Source: a virus
IMG/VR virus record: IMGVR_UViG_3300007708_000026
Location: 1 to 23,316 of that record
DNA length: 23,316 nt
Strand: one strand, 5' to 3'
A program made the translations under genes and the position numbers. Below are positions 1-6,644 of the stretch, in pieces. The number at the start of each line of letters is the position of its first letter. The first letter of the stretch is position 1. Below the pieces are notes generated by a model. It was not told the DNA's origin. It made no database searches and saw nothing but the letters and a program-made list of their open reading frames with translations.

Positions 1-187
1 CATGTGCTGAAGCAGTTGCAGAAGATTTTGTGGGGAAAATCTTCACAGCGACATAGCCCAAGCCTTTATCAAAATCAGATTTGATCATCCATCCCTCTTT
101 TAGAGTGGTAATCTTTTGAATTGAAATGCTATCACTTGCTCCTACTGAAGACCTGAATAATGCTGGCACTTGCTTCTCTCCTTCCAT
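1..187 (-). CDS. Hypothetical phage protein, N-terminal part
   Basis: This is the first 62 codons of a gene that runs off the left edge of the window. It reads from an ATG at 185-187 with no stop. The protein begins MEGEKQVPALFRSSVGASD and continues with a mixed polar sequence containing KEGWMIKSDFDKGLGYVAV. A GAGG Shine-Dalgarno lies about 7 bases upstream of the ATG, which supports the start. It follows the membrane-protein gene after a gap of about 48 bases that contains a perfect TATAAT. I do not recognise the family, and no transmembrane segment or catalytic motif is visible in the part present. Confidence 0.7.
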   Translation of the reverse strand, partial: MEGEKQVPALFRSSVGASDSISIQKITTLKEGWMIKSDFDKGLGYVAVKIFPTKSSATASAH

Positions 188-216
188 TGTAAACCTCACA
201 GTGTTGTTGATAATCA

Positions 217-222
217 ATTATA
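217..222 (-). promoter_or_regulatory. Candidate sigma70-type -10 box (TATAAT)
   Basis: On the minus strand the gap between the membrane-protein gene and the next gene contains GTGTATAATTG, a perfect TATAAT about 30 bases upstream of the ATG at 187. No good TTGACA-like -35 sits at the usual distance, so it may be an activator-dependent or weak early promoter, or chance in AT-rich DNA. Confidence 0.3.
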
Positions 223-235
223 CACTAAAAAAGAA

Positions 236-1195
236 TTAAATTTTTTCTATTTTGAACTCGTCTGCAGGTGTTATAGACTCTGCCATCTTAAGATGATTTT
301 TTGGTACTGGCTGAACGCTCTCAACAACAGGCTCTTCTTCAACTTCTGGTGTTGGTGGTTCTATTGACGGAACAAGAGTAGGTTCAGCCACTACTTTCTC
401 TTGTTCTTTTTTGGCTATCGTTTGATTCAAGGCTATAAACATTAAAACTGCAAGGGGATCAAACACTCCCACGATCATTAATATTACTATGCGGACGGCT
501 TTCTCGAGGAAACTGGTTTCTTCGGCTTGTTCGCCGTAGATGAGTTTTGCGATGTATTTGATTGGACCGACTTCGGCTTCGACTTGTCTGACTTCACTGG
601 CGTACGGTGCACGGGCTTCGCTGAGCTTGGTGAGCTCTTCTTGGCTGGCACTGGTTGATTTTGCAAGATCGGCTCGCTCTTTGGCTTGACTTCTTCTAAT
701 GGCAATGGAGCGATTGATGCCGGAGTCTCCACTGCCTGAGGAGGCTGTACTGGAGTTGGCGGCTGAACTGCCACCGGTTCTGGAGATCGTTTCAGTAACT
801 TGAAGATCCAATTGATTAAGTGTTCTACGCGACTCATTTATAATATCCTTATGAAATTTAATTTTTTCATCAATGGCAGCAAGTTTATATTGAGCTTCAC
901 CTACAACCAATGACTGGTCTCCGTGAGCTTTAGATAAGAAGCCAAAGATGCCCATGCTCGTTAAACTCATCAATACAACTATCGCTATTAGAAAATAGCT
1001 CTTAAGAAGTAATGAAGTGCTTTCCCAGTTTCTATATAGCCACGAAGTAACTACAAGCTTTGATACTTCAAGTGCGACACCCATTATTGCAATAGATACA
1101 GCAGCACCTGAAAATATCGCCATTAATCCCATTATAGCGTAATACGCTGCAATAGATGATAAAGAAAATGCTGATAGGAAAAGTAAATACGTCAT
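236..1195 (-). CDS. Four-helix phage membrane protein with central coiled region
   Basis: This is a 319-aa inner-membrane protein of unknown function. Hydrophobic segments lie near residues 2-28, 32-55, 67-88 and 232-255. The last one carries the sequence VFDPLAVLMFIALNQ, which I recall from membrane proteins of T4-like marine phages. Between helices 3 and 4 is a polar, partly coiled stretch with a low-complexity Ser/Gly/Ala patch (about residues 138-160). The C-terminus is a Pro/Glu-rich cytoplasm-like tail. The ATG overlaps the stop of the GIY-YIG gene as ATGA, so translation is probably coupled. From about 487 to 837 its codons shift strongly to third-position C (GCC, ACC, TCC, GTC), unlike neighbouring genes, because a second reading frame runs through that stretch. 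The function is not known; a role in host-membrane takeover or lysis timing is only a guess. Confidence 0.8.
   Translation of the reverse strand: MTYLLFLSAFSLSSIAAYYAIMGLMAIFSGAAVSIAIMGVALEVSKLVVTSWLYRNWESTSLLLKSYFLIAIVVLMSLTSMGIFGFLSKAHGDQSLVVGEAQYKLAAIDEKIKFHKDIINESRRTLNQLDLQVTETISRTGGSSAANSSTASSGSGDSGINRSIAIRRSQAKERADLAKSTSASQEELTKLSEARAPYASEVRQVEAEVGPIKYIAKLIYGEQAEETSFLEKAVRIVILMIVGVFDPLAVLMFIALNQTIAKKEQEKVVAEPTLVPSIEPPTPEVEEEPVVESVQPVPKNHLKMAESITPADEFKIEKI
487..837 (-). CDS. Nested out-of-frame gene, Pro/Lys/Ser-rich protein
   Basis: This 116-aa reading frame lies entirely inside the membrane-protein gene in another frame of the same strand. It starts MSRVEHLINWIFKLLKRSPEP, an amphipathic helix, followed by a TonB-like proline-rich part (PTPVQPPQAVETP) and a very basic Lys/Ser/Pro tail ending SSRKPSA. 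It has no Cys, no lipobox and no clear transmembrane helix. Its ATG is preceded by AAGGA at 846-850 with an 8-base spacer, as good as any ribosome site in the window. Its Pro codons (CCN) fall on positions 2 and 3 of the host-frame codons, which explains why the outer gene uses C in third position only here. The arrangement recalls embedded phage genes such as Rz1, but the sequence is not a lipoprotein. Function unknown; existence inferred from the ribosome site, composition and codon bias. Confidence 0.62.
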   Translation of the reverse strand: MSRVEHLINWIFKLLKRSPEPVAVQPPTPVQPPQAVETPASIAPLPLEEVKPKSEPILQNQPVPAKKSSPSSAKPVHRTPVKSDKSKPKSVQSNTSQNSSTANKPKKPVSSRKPSA

Positions 1196-1590
1196 AACTT
1201 TACATGAGTTCTATGAATTTTACAAGCGATGATTCCATTGTACCATTGGTCTTGTTTTTCTAAGACTTCGTATTGAAACTGAAGCTTAGCCTCTAAATAA
1301 GACATTGTACCTTTATTGCCACACATGTGCAATATTTCACGCGTAAAATTATGTTCACCTAACTCAGCAACGTCTTTTGTTAATTCATCCGAAGATGACC
1401 AGTATACTTTCCAATCAGAAGGTACCTTTACTCTTTTCTTTTTTCCTTTAAGCATCTTAGTTTTTGAAAACCAAAACAATTTCTTACCAATGTATCTTCT
1501 ACCATTAGTAAGATTAGTAATTAAATATACGTACCCGATATTTTTATCGATCAGATCTTCATTAAATTCTATGCCCTGATATGTCCACAT
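1192..1590 (-). CDS. GIY-YIG family protein, SegE-like
   Basis: This 132-aa protein carries an N-terminal GIY-YIG nuclease core: GYVYLITNLTNGRRYIGKK at about residues 19-37 gives the paired GxY and YIG strands. It continues with DWKVYWSSSDEL and HNFTREIL, the pattern I associate with SegE-type GIY-YIG domains of T4-like phages. A Glu (E99) in SYLEAKLQFQYEVL is a plausible metal ligand. Homing Seg endonucleases are usually longer with a DNA-binding C-terminus; this short form has little beyond the catalytic domain, so it may be a resident nuclease rather than a mobile one. GGA lies about 6 bases before the ATG, and the stop overlaps the next gene as ATGA. The active-site Arg is not certain by eye. 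Confidence 0.8.
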   Translation of the reverse strand: MWTYQGIEFNEDLIDKNIGYVYLITNLTNGRRYIGKKLFWFSKTKMLKGKKKRVKVPSDWKVYWSSSDELTKDVAELGEHNFTREILHMCGNKGTMSYLEAKLQFQYEVLEKQDQWYNGIIACKIHRTHVKL

Positions 1591-1610
1591 ACTTTATCCA
1601 TGTTGAATAA

Positions 1611-1620
1611 AGTATTTATT
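1611..1620 (-). promoter_or_regulatory. Candidate late promoter (AATAAATACT)
   Basis: The minus strand reads AATAAATACT about 20 bases upstream of the GIY-YIG start. It differs from the T4 late consensus TATAAATA only at the first base. It lies just beyond the stop of the preceding small frame. The octamer is easy to meet by chance in AT-rich DNA. Confidence 0.3.
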
Positions 1621-1623
1621 GAT

Positions 1624-1716
1624 TTAATTAAAGTAACCAAGTCTTCTCATAGTATTTCTAAGCTGGCGTATACGCTCACAGATCAACAATACTCTATTAG
1701 ACCTATTCGTCGGCAT
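1624..1716 (-). CDS. Possible small basic peptide (30 aa)
   Basis: This short frame bridges the gap between the zinc-ribbon gene and the GIY-YIG gene. It starts at an ATG inside the last codons of the zinc-ribbon gene and ends at TAA just before the late-promoter-like motif. The product contains CERIRQLRNTMRRLGYFN and is strongly basic. The upstream ribosome site is weak (GATGAG further up), so coupling to the preceding gene would be needed. An internal ATG (MRRLGYFN) would give only 8 residues. The alternative is that 1591-1702 is simply non-coding leader. Confidence 0.3.
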   Translation of the reverse strand: MPTNRSNRVLLICERIRQLRNTMRRLGYFN

Positions 1717-1858
1717 CGTCGTATTTCTCATCTTCGGTAATATCAGCTGCGCATACCGGGCAGCACACAATAGAAGACTTTTCGTGATCATCGCTCTTTA
1801 ATATAATTTTGCCGAATGCTCCACAATCTGGACATTCGAATAATCTACTTGCAGCCAT
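1703..1858 (-). CDS. Small zinc-ribbon protein
   Basis: This 51-aa protein has two Cys knuckles, CPDCG at residues 9-13 and CCPVC at 32-36, separated by about 20 residues as in rubredoxin-like zinc ribbons. The C-terminus is a short acidic tail (EDEKYDDADE). AAAGGA lies about 6 bases before the ATG, a strong ribosome site. It sits directly downstream of nrdB within the nucleotide-metabolism operon. Small zinc ribbons in T4-like phages are usually of unknown function; binding to host RNA polymerase or another nucleic-acid enzyme is possible but unproven. Confidence 0.85.
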   Translation of the reverse strand: MAASRLFECPDCGAFGKIILKSDDHEKSSIVCCPVCAADITEDEKYDDADE

Positions 1859-1886
1859 TATATATCCTTTTCGATTTTTTCATACA

Positions 1887-2870
1887 TTATGCCCAAACAC
1901 TTTCCCAAGTACCAGCAGTAGCACCCTTTGCGTAATCTGTTACTCTGTTTTCAAAGAAGTTACCATGAATTGGCGCGTTAATCATTTCTTCAACCCAAGG
2001 CAATGGATTCTTTTTAACTTTAAAGATACCTTTCATGCCTAGGCCAATTAGACGACGATCAGCAATATAACGAATGTATTGCTTGACATCTTCTTTTGTT
2101 AAGTTCTGGCTATCATTAACACCAAAGGCTAGCTCAATAAATTTATCTTCTAGCTCAACCATCTTTTCGCAAATAGTATAGATCGAACTCTTAAGTTCGT
2201 CATTCCAGATTTCTGGATTTTCTTTGATAAACTCTTTAAAGATACGCATCATGTTTTCAGCGTGTTGTGTTTCATCAACAATAGACCATGTAACAATTTG
2301 ACCCATGCCCTTCATTTTGCCATGACGTGGAAAGTTTAACAACATAATGAACGAACTAAACAACTGCATGCCTTCAGTAAATGCTGAAAATACCGCGATG
2401 TGCTTTGCTGTATTTTCTTTAGTACTATTTTGAGCAGATAGATTCAAAACATAGTCATGTTTTTCTCGCATCTCGGCGTATTCTAAGAATTCAGAGTATG
2501 TAGTTTCAGGCAAACCAAGGGTTTCAATAAGGTGACTATAGGCAGCAATGTGCAGTGCTTCGCGGGCAGCAAAGCCTAACAACATCATTCGTACTTCTGG
2601 TTGAGGGAAGTAAGGGAGATAGTTGTTAATATAACCACCAGCAACGTCAATGTCGCCTTGAGTAAAGAATCTAAAGATGTGAGTAAGGAACTGCTTTTCT
2701 TCTTCAGTTAATTTCTTTTTCCAGTCCTTCACATCTTCCGACATAGGAACTTCGGTATGAAGCCAATGGCTTTGCTCATGCTTTAACCATGCATCATACG
2801 CCCAAGGATAGTTAAATGGCTTAAAGCTACTTCTTTCGTCCATTAATGTGGAAGTTTTCTTTTTAATCAT
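1887..2870 (-). CDS. nrdB: Class I ribonucleotide reductase, small (beta) subunit
   Basis: This 327-aa protein is the radical-generating R2 subunit that works with NrdA to reduce ribonucleotides. The ferritin-like metal site is complete: an early Asp in TQGDIDVA (D73 or D75), E104 and H107 in EALH, E166 in FTEGMQLF, and E200/H203 in DETQH. The radical tyrosine position is occupied by Y111 (E-x2-H-x3-Y spacing as in E. coli E115/H118/Y122), so a tyrosyl radical enzyme is expected rather than a Phe-type class Ic. Length is slightly short of E. coli NrdB (about 375 aa). The start overlaps the thioredoxin stop by 8 bases, with AAGAG upstream. It lies in the same operon as nrdA and the thioredoxin that re-reduces the enzyme. 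Confidence 0.97.
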   Translation of the reverse strand: MIKKKTSTLMDERSSFKPFNYPWAYDAWLKHEQSHWLHTEVPMSEDVKDWKKKLTEEEKQFLTHIFRFFTQGDIDVAGGYINNYLPYFPQPEVRMMLLGFAAREALHIAAYSHLIETLGLPETTYSEFLEYAEMREKHDYVLNLSAQNSTKENTAKHIAVFSAFTEGMQLFSSFIMLLNFPRHGKMKGMGQIVTWSIVDETQHAENMMRIFKEFIKENPEIWNDELKSSIYTICEKMVELEDKFIELAFGVNDSQNLTKEDVKQYIRYIADRRLIGLGMKGIFKVKKNPLPWVEEMINAPIHGNFFENRVTDYAKGATAGTWESVWA

Positions 2871-3111
2871 TGATAAACTCTTTTAATTGTGTTTTGTTTA
2901 ATGCACCGCTTTTGCGTCTTACTTCGGCGCCGTTTTGCAGTACTACCAATGTAGGCACTGATCTAATATTATATGTTGCAGCCAAATCTAATTGGTCATC
3001 AATATCAATTTCTTTTACCACAACATCAAGGTCGTCAATATCTTTAAGTGTCATTGATAACGCTTGGCAAGGGCCACACCAAGCTGCTGAAAATTTTAGT
3101 ACTTCTTTCAT
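2863..3111 (-). CDS. Thioredoxin
   Basis: This 82-aa minimal thioredoxin carries the WCGPC active site at residues 11-15, the cis-proline loop SVPTLVV at about 51-57, and a closing helix. It lacks the first strand of a full-length thioredoxin (about 105 aa), as is common in phage versions. It is placed between nrdA and nrdB, with its start overlapping the preceding gene as ATGA and its end overlapping nrdB. This strongly suggests that it delivers electrons to the C-terminal Cys pair of this phage's NrdA. T4 uses its NrdC glutaredoxin for the same task. Confidence 0.95.
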   Translation of the reverse strand: MKEVLKFSAAWCGPCQALSMTLKDIDDLDVVVKEIDIDDQLDLAATYNIRSVPTLVVLQNGAEVRRKSGALNKTQLKEFIND

Positions 3112-3302
3112 TCTTTATCCAATTCTAATTCTATAAATTTTAACTTGTCATTGTAGTGTACATTGGTAACTTCTTTATATCCTTCGGAAGTCCAAACACA
3201 TACTCTAATACTATCTTTTGATTTTTCTAATAGACCACTGTCTTTGTTAACATGTTCAGCCCAAAGGTGCTTAATAAGATGATAGATATTATATGCGTCC
3301 AT
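3108..3302 (-). CDS. Conserved small hypothetical protein (RNR operon)
   Basis: This 64-aa protein begins MDAYNIYHLIKHLWAEHV and ends in an acidic strand-rich part (KFIELELDKE). It has no transmembrane segment and a single Cys. GGAGG lies 9 bases before the ATG. The ATG immediately follows the stop of the 38-aa gene (TAAATG), and its stop overlaps thioredoxin as ATGA. Its tight position between nrdA and trx suggests a link to nucleotide reduction, but I do not recognise the family. Confidence 0.8.
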   Translation of the reverse strand: MDAYNIYHLIKHLWAEHVNKDSGLLEKSKDSIRVCVWTSEGYKEVTNVHYNDKLKFIELELDKE

Positions 3303-3419
3303 TTACCAGTGCCTCCATACGCCTGCTATAATATGTGCGCAGGTTACCATTTCTACAATTCTCATAGTCCACCAAACAAGAGGACTATGAGATTCTTGTT
3401 TCTTTGACTCTTCTTCCAT
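3303..3419 (-). CDS. Tiny hypothetical protein downstream of nrdA (38 aa)
   Basis: The frame fits exactly between nrdA and the 64-aa gene: its ATG directly follows the nrdA stop (TAAATG) and its TAA directly precedes the next ATG. GAGGGG lies a few bases upstream of the start. The product is MEEESKKQESHSPL followed by a Trp-rich, mildly hydrophobic stretch (WWTMRIVEMVTCAHIIAGVW) that could associate with membrane. The perfect tiling and ribosome site make it more likely real than not. An 11-bp inverted repeat lies inside it, so part of this stretch may act as RNA structure instead. Confidence 0.6.
   Translation of the reverse strand: MEEESKKQESHSPLVWWTMRIVEMVTCAHIIAGVWRHW
3360..3392 (-). repeat. 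Perfect 11-bp inverted repeat (mRNA hairpin)
   Basis: On the minus strand TCTCATAGTCC and GGACTATGAGA are separated by an 11-base loop (3371-3381). The hairpin lies inside the 38-aa frame, between nrdA and the thioredoxin/nrdB half of the operon. No T-run follows, so it is not a normal terminator. Attenuation, mRNA processing or stabilisation are possible. Confidence 0.7.
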
Positions 3420-5216
3420 TTACCCCTCACATGCAATACAATCATTACCTTGGGCAATAGCAGTCATGTCAATTTCTTTAATAATTTCGCGTTCAATCTT
3501 TTTATGAACTTTATCAGCTTTACCAATCTTTTCAGAACGGCAGTAGTACATGGTCTTAAGCTTCTTTTTCCATGCTAGAAAGTGAACACTGTGGATATAT
3601 TTAATGTGGCTATCAGGACGGAAGAATACATTTAAGCTTTGTGCTTGATCGATATACTCTTGTCTGTCAGCGGCGTGCTCGATAACCCAGCGCTGATCGA
3701 TTTCCATAGATGTCTTAAACACTTCTTTATCGTGTTCATCCATCCAATCTAAATGTTGAACTGAACCATCATTTGCAATGATTGAACGCCACACTTCATC
3801 AGCCCATCCTTCATTGTGGCTTTGAGCTTCTTTTTGAATGACTACATCAAGAAATTTATTCTTATTTAGGTGAGAGCCCGATAAAGTGTCTTGGCGATAA
3901 GCATTGGCGCGATAAGGTTCAATGCTAGGACTAGTATTGCCCATGAGAATGGAAGAAGAAGCATTGGGAGCAATAGCCATAAGATGACTAAAGCGATTGC
4001 CAGTACCATAAGCATCAGGCGCTTGACCTTTTTCAGATCCCAATATTTGATTTGCTTTATCAAGTTCATTTCTAATATGTTTAAAAATACGAATGTTTAA
4101 AGATTTTGCTAATGGAGATTCCCATGCTATGTTTTTCTTTTGTAGAAGAGCATGAAAACCGAGAGCGCCAACACCGATGCTCCGTTCACGGCTAGCACTA
4201 TATCTTGCACGTGATATGCTATCAGGAGCATTATCAATGAAATATTGAAGGACGTTATCGAGCATCTCCGCAACGTCCCGAAGAAATAGTTTGTCATCTT
4301 TCCAATCATCATAGTACTCCAAGTTCAAAGAAGATAAGCAACACACTGCTGTACGTTCTTCATTTGTGGGAAGAATGATTTCAGAACAAAGGTTTGATTG
4401 ATGAACTTTAAGTCCAAGATCTTTTAAGTGTTGTGGTAGCTTGCGATTGGATTCATCAATAAAGTGGAGGTAAGGTTCACCAGTTTGCATGCGTAAGTCA
4501 AGAATCTTTTCCCATAACATCTTTGCAGATACAACTTCACGAATTTCACAGCTGGCAGGATCAACTAGTTGCCAATCATCATTTGCATCTTTATCAAGCA
4601 TACAGCGCTCGATGATTTCCATAAACGAATCTGGAATATTAATGCCGTGGTGTAAATTCAAACAACGTAAGTTTTGGTCGCCTGTACCTTTACGCATTTC
4701 TAGAAAACTAATAACGTCTGGATGACTAATATCAAGGTAAGCAGCATAAGAACCACGGCGAGTGCGTCCTTGACGATACGCCAAAGAAGAGGCATCGTAC
4801 ATTTTAAGGTGAGGCATAACACCAGTACTCTTATCATCCGCTGAACGTATGCCAAAACCGATGCCAACACCACCACCAAGCATACTAAGCCAATTAGTTT
4901 CAGAAAGATTATCAACTAGACCCTCCGCGCTATCTTCGATGTAGTTAAGGAAGCAGGAAATAGGCAAACCACGCTTGCTGCGGCCAAAAGATAGAATTGG
5001 AGTAGAGTAACTAAGCCAATGCTTGCTACTATACTCATACAAACGTTGAGCGTGATCAGCATTAGATCCAAAAGTGCTGCTAACATATGCAAACCTTTCT
5101 TGAGGTGAAACCTCGTCTTCTTTCATATACGATTCTTTAAGCCTAGTCAACCCCAATTGATCGAATAGAGAATCTCTGGAATAGTCTACATTTATTCCAT
5201 GCGCAGTGTGGTTCAT
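3420..5216 (-). CDS. nrdA: Class I ribonucleotide reductase, large (alpha) subunit
   Basis: This 598-aa catalytic subunit reduces ribonucleoside diphosphates. The active-site set is intact: C88 (PISCFL), N275/C277/E279 in NLCSE, C292 in VCCLSSLNL, radical-path tyrosines Y557/Y558 in TMYYC, and the C-terminal redox pair C593/C596 (CIAC). It is about 160 residues shorter than E. coli NrdA. It starts close to the catalytic barrel and has no N-terminal ATP-cone, so dATP activity inhibition should be absent, as in several marine phage enzymes. AAGGA lies 8 bases before the ATG. thyX ends 5 bases upstream, and the nrdA stop abuts the 38-aa gene. Confidence 0.97.
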   Translation of the reverse strand: MNHTAHGINVDYSRDSLFDQLGLTRLKESYMKEDEVSPQERFAYVSSTFGSNADHAQRLYEYSSKHWLSYSTPILSFGRSKRGLPISCFLNYIEDSAEGLVDNLSETNWLSMLGGGVGIGFGIRSADDKSTGVMPHLKMYDASSLAYRQGRTRRGSYAAYLDISHPDVISFLEMRKGTGDQNLRCLNLHHGINIPDSFMEIIERCMLDKDANDDWQLVDPASCEIREVVSAKMLWEKILDLRMQTGEPYLHFIDESNRKLPQHLKDLGLKVHQSNLCSEIILPTNEERTAVCCLSSLNLEYYDDWKDDKLFLRDVAEMLDNVLQYFIDNAPDSISRARYSASRERSIGVGALGFHALLQKKNIAWESPLAKSLNIRIFKHIRNELDKANQILGSEKGQAPDAYGTGNRFSHLMAIAPNASSSILMGNTSPSIEPYRANAYRQDTLSGSHLNKNKFLDVVIQKEAQSHNEGWADEVWRSIIANDGSVQHLDWMDEHDKEVFKTSMEIDQRWVIEHAADRQEYIDQAQSLNVFFRPDSHIKYIHSVHFLAWKKKLKTMYYCRSEKIGKADKVHKKIEREIIKEIDMTAIAQGNDCIACEG

Positions 5217-5221
5217 ATTTT

Positions 5222-5911
5222 TTATCCTTGTTGTGTAAATTCAGCTGCAAGTGGAAAGATTTCAGCAATCACTACAGCACAAGCTTTTGCGATTTCCATA
5301 TGTTCCAATTGCGTACCATTTGATGCTCTCAATTGAATGTAATGAATCCAACTACGGATGGTGCCATTCATGTAGACTCGGGTTTTAGTGAGACCTTCAG
5401 GTAGAACTACTCGAGCTTGTTCTTTTGCAATTCCAGATTTGATTGCCCACTCATAAGCTTCTTTAGCAGCTTCGATAACTTTACGCTGCTGCGTGTCCCA
5501 CATCTGTGCAAGTTTTAAACCTTCAGCCGAGTTAATATCTATATGAATTGAGTTTTGGCGGTTCTTAGTATCTTGAAGACGGCATTCCCGCAAGGTGAAC
5601 ATATCACCAAGTTCTTTTGGATCGGCGTAGCGTTGGGAGAATTCTTGAAAAGCAAATGATCGATGACGTACAATTTGGTGAGCAATGTCACGTGTAGTAT
5701 CAATCTCTAAACATGCACTTGCCATTTCTAGTGGAGACCAGTGGGCGTGTTTAATAAGATATTTGATTAGCTTTTCGGATGTTTCAGTGTTATACTGATT
5801 TGCTGGATTTGATACACGGGCACAGAAAGCTACAAGCTCCTGCACATCATATAGACCCTCATCGACCAGTTGACGAGAAGGCTTCGAATAAGAAATTAAT
5901 TTTACCTGCAC
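5222..5911 (-). CDS. thyX: Flavin-dependent thymidylate synthase
   Basis: This 229-aa ThyX makes dTMP from dUMP with FAD, NADPH and methylene-tetrahydrofolate. The signature RHRx7S is present at residues 82-92 (RHRSFAFQEFS, followed by QRY). HWSPLEM lies at about 57-63, and the C-terminal RSWIHYIQLR...TQLEHMEIA supplies the remaining substrate and flavin contacts. The start is GTG: the only upstream in-frame ATG is followed at once by a stop, and GGAG lies 6 bases before the GTG. It is the first gene of the nucleotide operon, behind a promoter with a perfect TATAAT. Because it already supplies dTMP, the thymidylate-synthase-like protein at 22513-23196 probably does something else. Confidence 0.97.
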   Translation of the reverse strand: MQVKLISYSKPSRQLVDEGLYDVQELVAFCARVSNPANQYNTETSEKLIKYLIKHAHWSPLEMASACLEIDTTRDIAHQIVRHRSFAFQEFSQRYADPKELGDMFTLRECRLQDTKNRQNSIHIDINSAEGLKLAQMWDTQQRKVIEAAKEAYEWAIKSGIAKEQARVVLPEGLTKTRVYMNGTIRSWIHYIQLRASNGTQLEHMEIAKACAVVIAEIFPLAAEFTQQG

Positions 5912-5942
5912 AGATCACTCCATAATATTTCATTGATGTACC

Positions 5943-5972
5943 ATTATATATCATAATCTAATATTTGTACAA
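5943..5972 (-). promoter_or_regulatory. Sigma70-like promoter of the thyX-nrd operon
   Basis: The minus strand reads TTGTAC, 18 bases, then TATAAT (5943-5948), with the GTG of thyX about 32 bases beyond the -10. The -10 is perfect and the -35 is weak (3 of 6). The position in the only real gap (5912-5990) between the lysis region and the nucleotide operon fits an early or middle promoter. Confidence 0.45.
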
Positions 5973-5990
5973 AGGTGTTGTTACAAATTC

Positions 5991-6422
5991 TTAAAAGATT
6001 TTTGGAATGACTGTGTGTAAGATATAACCAATTACTGCGGCGCCACCAAGCACATACCATTTCCATTGTTCTAGACTTGTTAGTCTATTTTCAATTTGCT
6101 TGATGTCGTTCTGAATTTCTTTTTTGATATCATTATGTTGAGCAGTCGACTGCTCTGCGGCCGACTTCATTCGGTCGTCAATTTTTGCTCCCATAGTCTC
6201 TAACTTATCCATGATTTCGCGTGTCTGAGTAGTGATACGAGAATGAAGTTCATCAATTTCTCTGTCTTTTTTGTCACTTACTTTTTCCAATGAATTCAAT
6301 CTTTCGTCATGCACTGCTAAGAGCTTTCCGATAGAGTTGCTTACCTCGGATATTTTTTCAAGAGAAGAGTCTAGCTTGTTAACTACGCTCTTAAGTACTT
6401 CAATTTCTGTATCAAACGCCAT
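5991..6422 (-). CDS. Coiled-coil protein with C-terminal membrane anchor
   Basis: This 143-aa protein consists of a long heptad-rich helix (about residues 5-118, with ERLNSLEKVSDKKDREIDEL and similar) and one C-terminal transmembrane segment (about 121-140, WYVLGGAAVIGYILHTVI). The architecture resembles XhlA-type haemolysin/holin-accessory proteins of phages, and the setting at the end of the lysis region fits. AGGA precedes the ATG by 7 bases. The assignment rests on topology only; no family signature is certain. Confidence 0.75.
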   Translation of the reverse strand: MAFDTEIEVLKSVVNKLDSSLEKISEVSNSIGKLLAVHDERLNSLEKVSDKKDREIDELHSRITTQTREIMDKLETMGAKIDDRMKSAAEQSTAQHNDIKKEIQNDIKQIENRLTSLEQWKWYVLGGAAVIGYILHTVIPKIF

Positions 6423-6434
6423 GATACTTCCTAC

Positions 6435-6644
6435 TTATTTAGCTGGAACTTTAGTTCCCTCTAATTTATTGTGTATCTTCATCATTTTACAATCTTGAAG
6501 AACTTTACCATCTTTACCTAGCACAGGCTTTCCATCTTTAGTCATCTTATCAATACAAACTTTTTGCTTTTCAGCTGGGGCTGTATCACCAGCATATGAT
6601 AACATAGAAAGCGATGCAATTAAAGCGATTAGAACATTTTTCAT
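6435..6644 (-). CDS. Small secreted protein with two cysteines
   Basis: This 69-aa protein has a clear Sec signal peptide (MKNVLIALIASLSMLSYAG, likely cleavage after SYA or SYAG). The mature part has about 50 residues with two Cys (C30, C52) able to form one periplasmic disulfide around DGKPVLGKDGKVLQ. There is no lipobox. Its ATG overlaps the preceding gene's stop as ATGA. Placement in the lysis region suggests a periplasmic role, for example regulating lysis or superinfection as T4 RI does, but there is no visible similarity to RI. Confidence 0.75.
   Translation of the reverse strand: MKNVLIALIASLSMLSYAGDTAPAEKQKVCIDKMTKDGKPVLGKDGKVLQDCKMMKIHNKLEGTKVPAK

Noticed and set aside
3866-4069. 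Hydrophobic alternative frames inside nrdA (also 4127-4312 and 4700-4915)
   Set aside because: These are Leu/Ile-rich out-of-frame readings of a conserved enzyme, without ribosome sites or codon-bias changes, unlike the nested frame at 487-837.
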